Shown here one piece after another: positions 57,061-64,000 of a stretch of DNA of 64,000 nucleotides (positions within the stretch are counted from its first letter, which is position 1; every line of letters begins with the position of its first letter). A model generated the notes under the pieces. It saw only the letters and a list, made by a program, of their open reading frames with translations, was not told where the DNA came from and ran no database searches. The stretch is from Rhizobium sp. CIAT894 (GTDB taxonomy: Bacteria > Pseudomonadota > Alphaproteobacteria > Rhizobiales > Rhizobiaceae), in the NCBI RefSeq assembly GCF_000172795.2, contig NZ_CP020947.1, forward strand, positions 3,686,501 to 3,750,500. The letters are read 5' to 3'. Position numbers and translations under genes: made by a program.

Positions 57061-57089
57061 AGATGGTGATGGGATTTGACGAGTTCAAG
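57061..57089 (-). promoter_or_regulatory. Sigma-32 (RpoH)-type heat-shock promoter for hsp20
   Basis: On the minus strand CTTGAA (57089-57084) is followed after 15 bases by CACCATCT (57068-57061), close to the alphaproteobacterial RpoH consensus CTTGAA-N13-17-CCCCATNT. It lies about 105 bp before the hsp20 start. Confidence 0.7.
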
Positions 57090-57379
57090 ACCTTTTTGAA
57101 ATCGCCTCGGTCGGCCCGTGAACCGCGCATGAACGGCCGGTTCGGAGCGCATTCACACGCATCCGCCTAGAAATCGCAGCGTCGGGTGAATCTGGTCCCG
57201 ATGGCTGAAGTGCATCGTCCCTTCTTCTTCAGCCTCAAACTCGGCCGGCTGCGAGCACCCTCATGCTCCTGCCGGCCCTTTTCGTTGCTTTACAGCCTCG
57301 CAGGGTCGCCGCTTTCCAAGCCGGATGCCATGCGCTATCCCTGATGCGAAGCAGTCAGCAGCGGCGCATTGGCAAAGTC

Positions 57380-58354
57380 ATGGATCAGGTTCTCTATTCG
57401 ACGCCCGACAATCCCGCCCCGGAAAACCGCACGGAAGGATTCTTCGAAACCCATGACGGCCACCGGCTGCGCTACGCCGTCTTCCGCGCAGGCGCCCAGG
57501 TCGCCAAGGGCACGGTGGTCATCCTGCATGGCCGTAACGAATATATCGAGAAATATTTCGAGACGATCCGCGACCTGACGGCCAAAGGCCTCTGGGTCGC
57601 CACCTTCGATATGCGCGGCCAAGGCGGCTCGGGGCGGCTCCTGAAGCGCCGTAACCACGGCCACATCCGCCGCTTCGCCGATTACGAACGTGATCTCGAC
57701 ACCTTCCTCGAAAAGGTGGTGCTGCCGGATACCCGCCTGCCCTTCTACCTGCTCGCCCACTCCACGGGCGGGCTGATCGCGCTCTCGGCCGCGCCTTATC
57801 TCACCACCCGTATCGATCGCATGGTGCTGTCGGCGCCCTTCATCGGCCTGACCGGCCAGGCCGCCTCGCCCCGCGTTATCCGCACCCTTGCCGGCACGCT
57901 GACGGCTCTCGGCCTCGGCTTCCTGCCGCTGACCTCGAAACTGAAGGAGCCGGATTTCCGCGACAATCCGCTGACCTCGGACGAAACCCGCTTCGAGCGC
58001 AATGTCGCGATGATGAAGGCCCATCCGGAGCTGACGCTCGGGCCGCCGACGGCCCGCTGGCTCACCGAGGCATTCCGCACGATGGACCGGGTCACCTCGC
58101 CCTACCATCTCTTCTCCATCACCATCCCGACCATCGTCATCGCCCCGACGCGTGACGGTGTCGTGCCCTACACGGCGCAGGAGCGGCTTTCGCGTTATTT
58201 CCGCGCCGGTCAGCTTGTGCCGATCAACGGCGCTCGCCACGAGATCTTCCAGGAACGGGATACCTATCGCGCCGCCGCTCTTGCCGCCTTCCACGCCTTC
58301 ATTCCGGGCAGCGATGCCGAGGAAAACCAGGAGGTCGCCGCCCTCGGCACGTGA
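57380..58354 (+). CDS. Lysophospholipase-like alpha/beta hydrolase
   Basis: A 324-residue protein from ATG 57380 (MDQVLYSTPDNPAPENR). Serine hydrolase fold of the monoacylglycerol lipase / PldB type: VVILHGRNEYIEKYFE, FDMRGQGGSGR, LLAHSTGGLIAL (nucleophile), IAPTRDGVVP (acid), GARHEIFQERD (His). Such proteins release fatty acids from lysophospholipids or monoglycerides. The frame is open upstream, but the first good start is 57380. A gap of 425 bp separates it from hsp20. Confidence 0.88.
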   Translation: MDQVLYSTPDNPAPENRTEGFFETHDGHRLRYAVFRAGAQVAKGTVVILHGRNEYIEKYFETIRDLTAKGLWVATFDMRGQGGSGRLLKRRNHGHIRRFADYERDLDTFLEKVVLPDTRLPFYLLAHSTGGLIALSAAPYLTTRIDRMVLSAPFIGLTGQAASPRVIRTLAGTLTALGLGFLPLTSKLKEPDFRDNPLTSDETRFERNVAMMKAHPELTLGPPTARWLTEAFRTMDRVTSPYHLFSITIPTIVIAPTRDGVVPYTAQERLSRYFRAGQLVPINGARHEIFQERDTYRAAALAAFHAFIPGSDAEENQEVAALGT

Positions 58355-58400
58355 GCCGGATCAGCAGAGCTGACCGGGGGATTGGCAAGCCAACCCCGGA

Positions 58401-59174
58401 TTAGCGCTGCAGGATGGCGATCGCCTGTTCGTAGACCGCCCGGCTGCCGGCGGCGATGATCGAGCCGCCGTTTTCAGGCCGTCCGCCGTCCCAGGTGCTG
58501 ATGATGCCGCCCGCCCCTTCGATGACGGGAATGATGCCGCCGACATCATAGGGCTTCAGGCTGTTTTCGATGACGAGATCGATATGGCCGGCGGCAAGCA
58601 GCGCATAGGCGTAGCAGTCGCAGCCGTAGCGGAAGAGCCGGACATGGCTCTCGATCTCGCGGTATTTCTCCATCTCCTCGCCGGCGAAGAGATGCGGTGA
58701 GGTGGTAAACAGGATGGCGTTCGAAAGAGCGTCGCATTGGCGCGTCGCCAGCCGCCGCTCGCCCTCCGGGCCGCTATAGATCGAGCCGTTCTGGTCGGCA
58801 AAATAACGCTCGCCGGTAAAGGGCTGTTCGATCATGCCCATGATCGCCCGCCCTTCTTTCTGCAGGCCGATCAGCGTTCCCCACACCGGCAGGCCGGAGA
58901 TGAAAGCGCGCGTGCCGTCGATCGGATCGATCACCCAGACATAGTCGCGGTCGAGCCCGACATTGCCGTGCTCCTCGCCGAGAATGCCATGGTTCGGAAA
59001 ATTCTCCTCGATCAGCGCCCGGATGGCCAGTTCGGCCGCCCGGTCGCCTTCGGTCACCGGATCGAACCCGGAGGAAAGCTTGTTGGTGATATCGAGACCG
59101 GAGCGGAAGCGCGGAAGCGTCTCGGCCTTGGCGGCCTCCGCCAGACGATTGAAGAACGAGCGGTCAGGAAGCAT
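58401..59174 (-). CDS. hisN: Histidinol-phosphatase (inositol monophosphatase family)
   Basis: Removes phosphate from L-histidinol phosphate, the HisN type used in alphaproteobacteria instead of the HAD or PHP enzymes. The 257-residue protein has the lithium-sensitive phosphatase signatures GILGEEHGNVG, WVIDPIDGTRAFISG and YDVGGIIPVIEGAGGIIS. Start at ATG 59174 (a TTG at 59180 also lies in frame). Related SuhB-type phosphatases share the fold, but the closest pattern and lack of SuhB context favour HisN. Confidence 0.87.
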   Translation of the reverse strand: MLPDRSFFNRLAEAAKAETLPRFRSGLDITNKLSSGFDPVTEGDRAAELAIRALIEENFPNHGILGEEHGNVGLDRDYVWVIDPIDGTRAFISGLPVWGTLIGLQKEGRAIMGMIEQPFTGERYFADQNGSIYSGPEGERRLATRQCDALSNAILFTTSPHLFAGEEMEKYREIESHVRLFRYGCDCYAYALLAAGHIDLVIENSLKPYDVGGIIPVIEGAGGIISTWDGGRPENGGSIIAAGSRAVYEQAIAILQR

Positions 59175-59273
59175 GGTCAATCCGTTTGGCTGGCGGGAGT
59201 GATGCTTTCATAACGAAAAGCAGCGGGAATGCAAACGCAGCAGGCAATTCCCGCGACGCTGCCCAAAGATTTC

Positions 59274-59324
59274 GCAGCGCAATATATTGCTTGACATTTG
59301 TGCAGCGCAATAGTAGCGTCCTTC
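59274..59324 (+). promoter_or_regulatory. Promoter with direct repeats for the small RNA
   Basis: TTGACA at 59291-59296 with a 17-base spacer to TAGCGT (59314-59319). An 11-base direct repeat GCAGCGCAATA occurs at 59274-59284 and 59302-59312, on either side of and overlapping the -35 box and spacer, so a regulator could bind there. Confidence 0.55.
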
Positions 59325-59403
59325 GTACAGTCTTCTGACTGTAAATACCCTCCTTGGGTGTTTCCTCCCTAGACTTAGGCCGCCTCACGGCGGTCTTTTT
59401 TTG
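59325..59403 (+). ncRNA. Candidate small regulatory RNA with anti-Shine-Dalgarno loops
   Basis: About 80 nt between hisN and the amidohydrolase, on the strand without genes. First hairpin TACAGTC-TTCT-GACTGTA (59326-59343) is perfect. A second stem ACCC-TCCTT-GGGT (59347-59359) carries UCCUU in the loop, and UUUCCUCCCUAG follows as a single-stranded stretch; both could pair with Shine-Dalgarno sites. A third hairpin with T-run ends it (59378-59402). The layout recalls alphaproteobacterial sRNAs of the CCUCC kind (alpha-r14 and cuckoo types) but identity was not checked. Confidence 0.65.
59378..59402 (+). terminator. Terminator of the small RNA
   Basis: Stem GGCCGCC / GGCGGTC type (CCGCC-TCAC-GGCGG) followed by seven T. 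It has no T-run on the other strand, so it belongs to a plus-strand transcript. Confidence 0.85.
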
Positions 59404-59448
59404 GCCGGGAAGACGACGCCCAGGCGTCAGCGAAATCGAAAAAGAGAT

Positions 59449-60330
59449 TTATTCGGCAGCCAGCGCCCGATCGCCGGCGAATTTCTCGACGTAATCCGCC
59501 ATCTGCTGCATGAAGGCGGTGACGGCATCGGCCACCGCGGCAAAATCCCCGCGTTTCTCCAGCGTCACTTCATCGACATAGATCGCCCGGTTCACTTCGA
59601 TCTGCAGCGCATGCAGGCCACGCGAAGGCCGGCCGTAATGTTCGGTGATGAAGCCGCCGGCATAGGGCTTGTTGCGGATCGCCGCGAAGCCCATTTCCTC
59701 GAGGATCGCGATGGCCGCCCGCGAGAGTTCGGCCGATGCGCTGGTGCCGTAGCGATCGCCGATGATGAAATCGGGCCGCGCGGTACTGCCGGCAACGCGC
59801 ACATTGCCGGGCATCGAGTGGCAGTCGATCAGCACACCGAAGCCGAACTGCACATGCGTTCGCGCGATCAGCCGGCGCAGCGCCGCATGATAGGGTTTGT
59901 AGACCGCCTCGACCCGATCGAGCCCTTCCTGCACCGGCAGGCGCCGCGCATAGATCTCCATGTTCTCGGCCACGATGCGCGGAATGGTGCCGAGCCCGCC
60001 GGCCACCCTCAGCGAATTGACATTGGCATAGGGCGGCAGCAGCCCGTCGAACATGCGCGGATCGAGTTCGTAGGGCTCGCGATTGACGTCGAGATAGGCG
60101 CGCGGAAAGTTGGCCGCCAGCAACGGCGCGCCGAGTGCGACCGCCGAGCTGAAGAGTTCATCGACGTAATGATCCTCCGACCGGCGGATGGCGATGCCCT
60201 CGAGCCTGGACTGGGCGATAAATTCCGGTGGATAAATGCGGCCGCTATGGGGGGAGTTATAGACGAAAGGAATGGTCTGCGACACGGGCTCATGAACCTC
60301 AAAAAGCTCGTATTCGCGTATTTCCGGCAC
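59449..60330 (-). CDS. hutG: N-formylglutamate amidohydrolase (HutG type)
   Basis: A 293-residue zinc hydrolase: FVYNSPHSGRIYPPEF with the likely metal ligand His, RRSEDHYVDELF, NFPRAYLDVNREPYELDPRMF, VLIDCHSMPGNV with a Cys-His pair, and TEHYGRPSRGLHALQIEVNRAIY. This matches the HutG/N-formylglutamate amidohydrolase fold; the enzyme frees glutamate and formate in one form of histidine catabolism. No other hut genes are adjacent, so the substrate could be different. A divergent homologue lies at 14.4-15.2 kb. Confidence 0.85.
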   Translation of the reverse strand: MPEIREYELFEVHEPVSQTIPFVYNSPHSGRIYPPEFIAQSRLEGIAIRRSEDHYVDELFSSAVALGAPLLAANFPRAYLDVNREPYELDPRMFDGLLPPYANVNSLRVAGGLGTIPRIVAENMEIYARRLPVQEGLDRVEAVYKPYHAALRRLIARTHVQFGFGVLIDCHSMPGNVRVAGSTARPDFIIGDRYGTSASAELSRAAIAILEEMGFAAIRNKPYAGGFITEHYGRPSRGLHALQIEVNRAIYVDEVTLEKRGDFAAVADAVTAFMQQMADYVEKFAGDRALAAE

Positions 60331-60518
60331 TTTCGGCCCTCTTTACCATGTCATGAACTGACTGCTTTGCCCATGTTGCCAGTTGCCCGGCCTCAAGTCC
60401 ATACTATGTAGCAGGGATGGCGGTCGCGCACGGGCAATTCACCGGTTGTTTACCGGGCAAAGACTAGTGTAAACGGCGGGCAACCCACCAAAAACCTATT
60501 GATCAGCGGTCTGGATTG

Positions 60519-60881
60519 ATGACTCAGAAGATACTTCTCGCCGAAGACGACAACGACATGCGCCGCTTCCTGGTGAAAGCGCTCGAAAAGGCCGGTTACA
60601 AGGTCCTTTCCTATGATAACGGCGCAAGCGCCTACGACCGGCTGCGCGAGGAACCGTTTTCTCTGCTCTTGACCGATATCGTCATGCCCGAAATGGACGG
60701 CATCGAGCTGGCGCGCCGCGCCACCGAACTCGACCCCGATCTGAAGGTGATGTTCATCACCGGTTTTGCCGCCGTGGCGCTGAACCCTGATTCGAAGGCG
60801 CCGAAGGATGCCAAGGTCCTTTCCAAGCCTTTCCACCTGCGCGACCTCGTCGACGAGGTCAACAAAATGCTTGCCGCGTAA
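60519..60881 (+). CDS. cpdR: CpdR-type single-domain response regulator
   Basis: A 120-residue receiver protein (MTQKILLAEDDNDMRRFLVKALEKAGY..) with D53 in LLLTDIVMPEMDGIELARRA and the conserved signature FITGFAAVALNPDS and SKPFHL. This matches CpdR, the cell-cycle regulator that in its unphosphorylated form helps ClpXP target substrates such as CtrA. The C-terminus is MLAA, an Ala-Ala end like the one linked to its own ClpXP turnover. The start is the ATG at 60519 rather than TTG 60516. In rhizobia it also affects nodule development. Confidence 0.93.
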   Translation: MTQKILLAEDDNDMRRFLVKALEKAGYKVLSYDNGASAYDRLREEPFSLLLTDIVMPEMDGIELARRATELDPDLKVMFITGFAAVALNPDSKAPKDAKVLSKPFHLRDLVDEVNKMLAA

Positions 60882-60965
60882 GGCTTGCCGGGCGGCATGT
60901 CACAAAACTGAAAAAAGCCTATTGACGGCTCCAAAGGTTTTGTGATCTATGCGCCGCCATCGGAT

Positions 60966-61040
<75 letters not shown>

Positions 61041-61066
61041 TCCGATCCCCCTGACATCGTTGATAG

Positions 61067-61087
61067 ATCCCCGCCCCGGGGATTTTC
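61067..61087 (+). terminator. Intrinsic terminator after tRNA-Val
   Basis: Perfect stem ATCCCCG / CGGGGAT with CCC loop and TTTTC. Confidence 0.85.
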
Positions 61088-61603
61088 ATTTCCTGAAACG
61101 GGCATGCGCCGGCTCGACCAGACCGAGTCGGATTTCAATCGGCTGTGGGATGACCACGTCGCGTCAAACCTGATTCGCATGACCTGCTCAGGTCTCTGTT
61201 TTCCGCATGCCGTTGTCCCACTCGTTCAGATCCGTTGCCTTGCTCCAATTCGTGCAAATGGCAGTTATGGCGCGCCCGCATATGAGGACGCGCTCATTCG
61301 AGCATCAATTGCATATCGCCGCCGAGCGCTCAGCCCCTCGTTGCTCGCCTGTCCGGAAGCTGCGATTTTGTGACGGATCGATGACGAATTTGTGACAAAA
61401 CGCGTGTTATTTCAGCAACATAGCTAGGCATGACTGCTGTCATGATCGTTATCGTTATTGCGGCGCACCATGCCCTGTGTAACTTCCGCGGCGAGGCAGG
61501 CACCGACCAAAAGGTGCCGCTTCGCTCACACGGGGTGAAGATCCGTAGGGACTGCCGATGGCAACGGTCTTCATCCTCTTGCATCTGAACTGGAGGTTAT
61601 TCC
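61088..61603. other. 516-bp leader and upstream region of the porin gene
   Basis: No gene supported; short open frames lack ribosome sites. The last 100 bp can form structure: GCACC-N8-GGTGC (61500-61517) and a long imperfect stem GGTGAAGATCCG / CGGTCTTCATCC (61534-61576), then a GGAGG ribosome site. The promoter is not clear. Confidence 0.5.
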
Positions 61604-62647
61604 ATGAACATCAAGGGCCTTCTTCTCGGCTCCGCTGCTGCACTTGCAGCAGTATCCGGCGCCCAGGCTGCTGACGCTATCGTTGCTGCCGAGCCGGAAC
61701 CGGTTGAATATGTTCGCGTCTGCGACGCCTACGGCACCGGCTACTTCTACATCCCGGGCACCGAAACCTGCCTCAAGGTCAACGGTTACATCCGTTTCCA
61801 GGTTGACGTTGCTCCGAACGCCAGCTCGATCGGCGCTAGCGGCGGCGGTTCTGTCGCCAACGACTCGGATTGGGACGCACGTACGCGCGGCCAGGTTCAG
61901 TTCACCGCCAAGAGCGACACCGAGTACGGCCCGCTGACCGGCGTCATCGTCATGCAGTTCAATGCTGACAACGCTTCTTCCCAGAAGGCTCAGCTGGACT
62001 CCGCTTACATCGACATCGCCGGCTTCCGCGCTGGTCTGTTCTATAGCTGGTGGGACGACGGCCTCTCCGGCGAAACCGACGACATCGGCTCGCCGGTCAC
62101 GCTGCATAACTCTATCCGCTATCAGTACGAAACCGACGCCTTCTACGCCGGCATCAGCGTTGACGAGCTGGAAGACAGCCCGTTCTACGATGGTGAAACC
62201 GCCAATAACGTCGGCGTTGCCGTCGGTCTCGGCGGCAAGGCTGGCGCCTTCAGCTACCAGATCACGGCCGGTTACGACACCGACAACGAAGAAGGCGCTG
62301 TCCGCGCCATGGGTACGGTTGCTGTCGGTCCGGGCACGCTCGGCCTCGCAGTTGTCTACGCGAGCAACCCGAACGCCTACTACAACAAGGCTGAATGGGC
62401 GATCGCTGCTGAGTACGCCATCAAGGCGACTGACAAGCTCAAGATCACCCCTGGTGTTCAGTACTACGACAACTACGGCGTCACATCAGGCGAGTTCAAC
62501 GACGACGTCAACGCCTGGAAGGCCGGTGTAACGATCGACTACCAGATCGTCGACAACCTCGCGGCAAAGGTTTCGGTTCAGTACCTCGATCCGGACAATG
62601 CTAAGGACGTAACCTCGGGCTACTTCCGCCTGCAGCGCGCATTCTGA
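61604..62647 (+). CDS. ropA: RopA-type outer-membrane porin
   Basis: Main rhizobial porin, 347 residues. Signal peptide MNIKGLLLGSAAALAAVSGAQA|AD; the mature barrel opens VEYVRVCDAYGTGYFYIPGTETCLKVNGYIRFQ, typical of Porin_2 (here cited as VRVCDAYGTGYFYIPGTETC), with two cysteines, and ends in a Phe (YFRLQRAF), as outer-membrane barrels do. Codon use is biased toward abundant tRNAs (GTT, GCT, CTC, AAC, AAG), unlike the neighbours, in line with very strong expression. RBS GGAGG is ideal. A hairpin follows the stop. Confidence 0.95.
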   Translation: MNIKGLLLGSAAALAAVSGAQAADAIVAAEPEPVEYVRVCDAYGTGYFYIPGTETCLKVNGYIRFQVDVAPNASSIGASGGGSVANDSDWDARTRGQVQFTAKSDTEYGPLTGVIVMQFNADNASSQKAQLDSAYIDIAGFRAGLFYSWWDDGLSGETDDIGSPVTLHNSIRYQYETDAFYAGISVDELEDSPFYDGETANNVGVAVGLGGKAGAFSYQITAGYDTDNEEGAVRAMGTVAVGPGTLGLAVVYASNPNAYYNKAEWAIAAEYAIKATDKLKITPGVQYYDNYGVTSGEFNDDVNAWKAGVTIDYQIVDNLAAKVSVQYLDPDNAKDVTSGYFRLQRAF

Positions 62648-62653
62648 TGAAAG

Positions 62654-62685
62654 GCTGCCGGCTGCAGCATGCAAGCCGGCAGCTT
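62654..62685 (+). terminator. Hairpin after the porin gene
   Basis: Perfect 10-bp stem GCTGCCGGCT / AGCCGGCAGC with a 10-base loop. Only a weak T-tail follows, so termination or mRNA protection are both possible. Confidence 0.6.
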
Positions 62686-63003
62686 CAGCTTCCTGATCCG
62701 ACTGACCTCCGATCGGGAAAGAATGGGTCCGGACTTCCCTGCCTGGGCCCATTCCCCTTGGCCAGAAGTGCATCCAAGACGGCAGGCGCTTGAAAAGCGC
62801 CTTGCCACCTGCCGTGCCGTATCGGCTCGCTGTCGATGTGCGGCAGCCCATGTCGATCTGCCGCGATCGCCGAGCCAGCCCAGACCGGTGGGATCTTTAT
62901 GCTGCAGGAAGAGCGAAGCCAAATTCCGACACAGAACCATGCCAAGGCGAACCGAGGATGAGGGAGTGATTCGCCTCGCCAAGACATGGGGTTTGAAATC
63001 GAA
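62686..63003. other. 318-bp region with no supported feature
   Basis: Several overlapping short frames exist on both strands, none with a ribosome site or recognisable protein. No repeat is evident. It must hold the promoter of the following secreted protein gene, which I cannot locate. Confidence 0.4.
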
Positions 63004-63495
63004 ATGAAATTATCAGCGCTTGCCGCCGCAATTTTTTCCACCGCGTTCGCCTTGCCGGCCTCGGCAGCCCCGGCTGCTCCTGCGGAGACATTTCCCGGCG
63101 CGCCGGGCGTCATTACACTTTCCGGCAAATGCGCCAAGCTCGTCGTCGCCAAGTTCGACGCCACCAAGGGCTGCAAGAACGAGCTTGCCAGCGTCACGCT
63201 GGCCAACGGCACGGTGACCTTCATCTTCACCTCGGACGGCAAGGCGCTCGGCTTCCAGGGGGACGGCAGCGGCATCAAGCCCGCTTCCAACGGCAATGCC
63301 CGCCTGCCGCTCAGCCTCGTGACGACGGGCGTCGGCAACAAGATGACCGGGGAGGTCAAGGTCGCCGGCTTCTGCACCTTCGGCAACCCCTATTCCGGCA
63401 AGCCGATTGCCATCGAATGCACGGCCGAAAGCAAGGATTCCTCGTTTACCGGCAGCTTCCGCACCGGCGGCACGCTGGTGAAGAAAGGCAAGTAG
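63004..63495 (+). CDS. Secreted protein of unknown function
   Basis: About 163 residues. Signal peptide MKLSALAAAIFSTAFALPASA|AP; the mature part has KCAKLVVAKFDATKGCKNEL with a Cys pair, then VTFIFTSDGKALGFQGDGSG and another Cys pair around VAGFCTFGNP and AIECTAES. The four cysteines suggest two disulphides in a periplasmic beta-rich domain. I do not recognise a named family. The first ATG (62986) is possible, but the start at 63004 gives a normal signal peptide. It is convergent with the SNase-like gene. Confidence 0.7.
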   Translation: MKLSALAAAIFSTAFALPASAAPAAPAETFPGAPGVITLSGKCAKLVVAKFDATKGCKNELASVTLANGTVTFIFTSDGKALGFQGDGSGIKPASNGNARLPLSLVTTGVGNKMTGEVKVAGFCTFGNPYSGKPIAIECTAESKDSSFTGSFRTGGTLVKKGK

Positions 63496-63505
63496 CCCGG
63501 TCTCG

Positions 63506-64000
63506 TCAGGCGGCGCACCAGGCGCCGCCGGCACCACCCGGCTTACGGGCCAGTCCTTCATTGATCAGCTGCGTGCCGAAGGAACGCCCGTCGCGTGAAA
63601 CGACGCGCGGCGCGCCCGAGGGATCGGCTTTGCCCGCCGCATCCATCGTGAAGGGGCCGGCGTTGAGGAGCGCCAGCAGGCGCGCCTTGCCGGCGAACGC
63701 GACCCTGCGCTCGTCATCGCAGCGCGCCCGGTCGACGATCGGGCTCGCCATGTCGGCGATCACAATCTTTTCGCCCTTGTACCAGAAGACGCCGCCGTCG
63801 CCGACGCAGTTGATATGGGCGCCCTGCCCGCAATAGCCGAAGGCCGCCGTCCCGGTCTCCGCAGTCGCCGGTGAAGAGGGAGACGGTGTCACCTTGACCG
63901 GCTGAACGGCCGGTGTGGGAATGGCTGCCGGCGGCAGCGGACCCGGCAGCGTCGGCGCAGCTTTCGGCACCGGCGCGGCAAGCGCCACCTGCTTCGGCGG
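63506..64000 (-). CDS. SNase-like (thermonuclease-type) protein, N-terminus cut off by window
   Basis: The frame is open to the window end, so the start lies beyond 64000. The visible part has a Pro/Ala-rich region (VPKAAPTLPGPLPPAAIPTPAV) followed by an SNase-like domain: FWYKGEKIVIADMASPIVDRARCDDERRVAFAGKARLLALLNAG and DGRSFGTQLINEGLARKPGG. Catalytic Arg positions of true nucleases are only partly kept (R in DRARCDDERR and DGRS), so activity is uncertain. The tail GGAGGAWCAA is normal for rhizobial homologues. Confidence 0.75.
   Translation of the reverse strand, partial: PPKQVALAAPVPKAAPTLPGPLPPAAIPTPAVQPVKVTPSPSSPATAETGTAAFGYCGQGAHINCVGDGGVFWYKGEKIVIADMASPIVDRARCDDERRVAFAGKARLLALLNAGPFTMDAAGKADPSGAPRVVSRDGRSFGTQLINEGLARKPGGAGGAWCAA

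Noticed and set aside
61104..61395. Two short overlapping plus-strand frames between tRNA-Val and ropA
   Set aside because: No ribosome sites, no family likeness, compositionally unlike the real genes; more likely leader and spacer.

Overview
This 64 kb window looks like a chromosomal segment of a fast-growing Rhizobium, probably the R. leguminosarum/R. etli/R. phaseoli group. The evidence is uniformly GC-rich coding sequence, a RopA-type porin, an Omp10-like lipoprotein, homospermidine synthase, a GapR (DUF2312) protein, CpdR, and short palindromic intergenic repeats of a kind I recall from rhizobial genomes. I see no prophage, insertion sequence, plasmid function or CRISPR array. Species assignment is inference; I ran no search.

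Layout. 1-3.1 kb: tail of a membrane protein, an ArsR-type regulator, two DUF465 microproteins facing away from each other, purE-purK and rpmJ. 3.2-8.9 kb: a TPR lipidless secreted protein, an alpha/beta hydrolase, gamma-glutamyltranspeptidase, a threonine dehydratase-like enzyme and a phytanoyl-CoA dioxygenase-like protein. 9.1-12.1 kb: a LysR regulator divergent from a tightly overlapping tautomerase-cupin-DUF4865 operon, then a LysE-type exporter gene broken by a one-base frameshift. 12.2-16 kb: DUF1036-pyk, an N-formylglutamate amidohydrolase homologue, DUF1244 and gapR. 16-22 kb: an M15/DUF882 peptidase, a sigma-54 response regulator, oligoendopeptidase F, and a large palindromic repeat.

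22-34.3 kb: pabB-pabC-yciI, homospermidine synthase, an omp10-like lipoprotein, a 5'-nucleotidase with a C-terminal LysM domain, hemH, an SPFH/NfeD membrane pair, kdsD and an outer-membrane beta-barrel protein. 34.5-41.8 kb is the clearest catabolic module: a LysR regulator divergent from two paralogous FAD/GcvT-type demethylating dehydrogenases and a Rieske oxygenase, which together could remove three N-methyl groups from a betaine. 41.8-46.2 kb: galU, an MltB-like transglycosylase, a DUF459 SGNH protein and an unrecognised acidic protein. 46.4-52.8 kb: gltB-gltD.

53-64 kb: threonine aldolase, a LysR regulator divergent from a frameshifted bile-acid:sodium-symporter-family gene, a small heat-shock protein behind a sigma-32-like promoter and a possible ROSE thermometer, a lysophospholipase-like hydrolase, hisN, a second N-formylglutamate amidohydrolase, cpdR, tRNA-Val(GAC), the ropA porin, a secreted hypothetical protein and a truncated SNase-like gene. 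Between hisN and the amidohydrolase, on the strand with no gene, there is a promoter, two hairpins with CCUCC-type loops or linkers and a strong terminator: a good candidate for a small regulatory RNA.

Most of the window is housekeeping (purine, glutamate, haem, folate, polyamine and envelope functions). The parts most worth following up are the small RNA, the N-demethylation locus, the two one-base frameshifts in transporter genes that each sit beside a LysR-controlled unit, the heat-shock leader, and several orphan DUF genes with conserved-looking arrangements.
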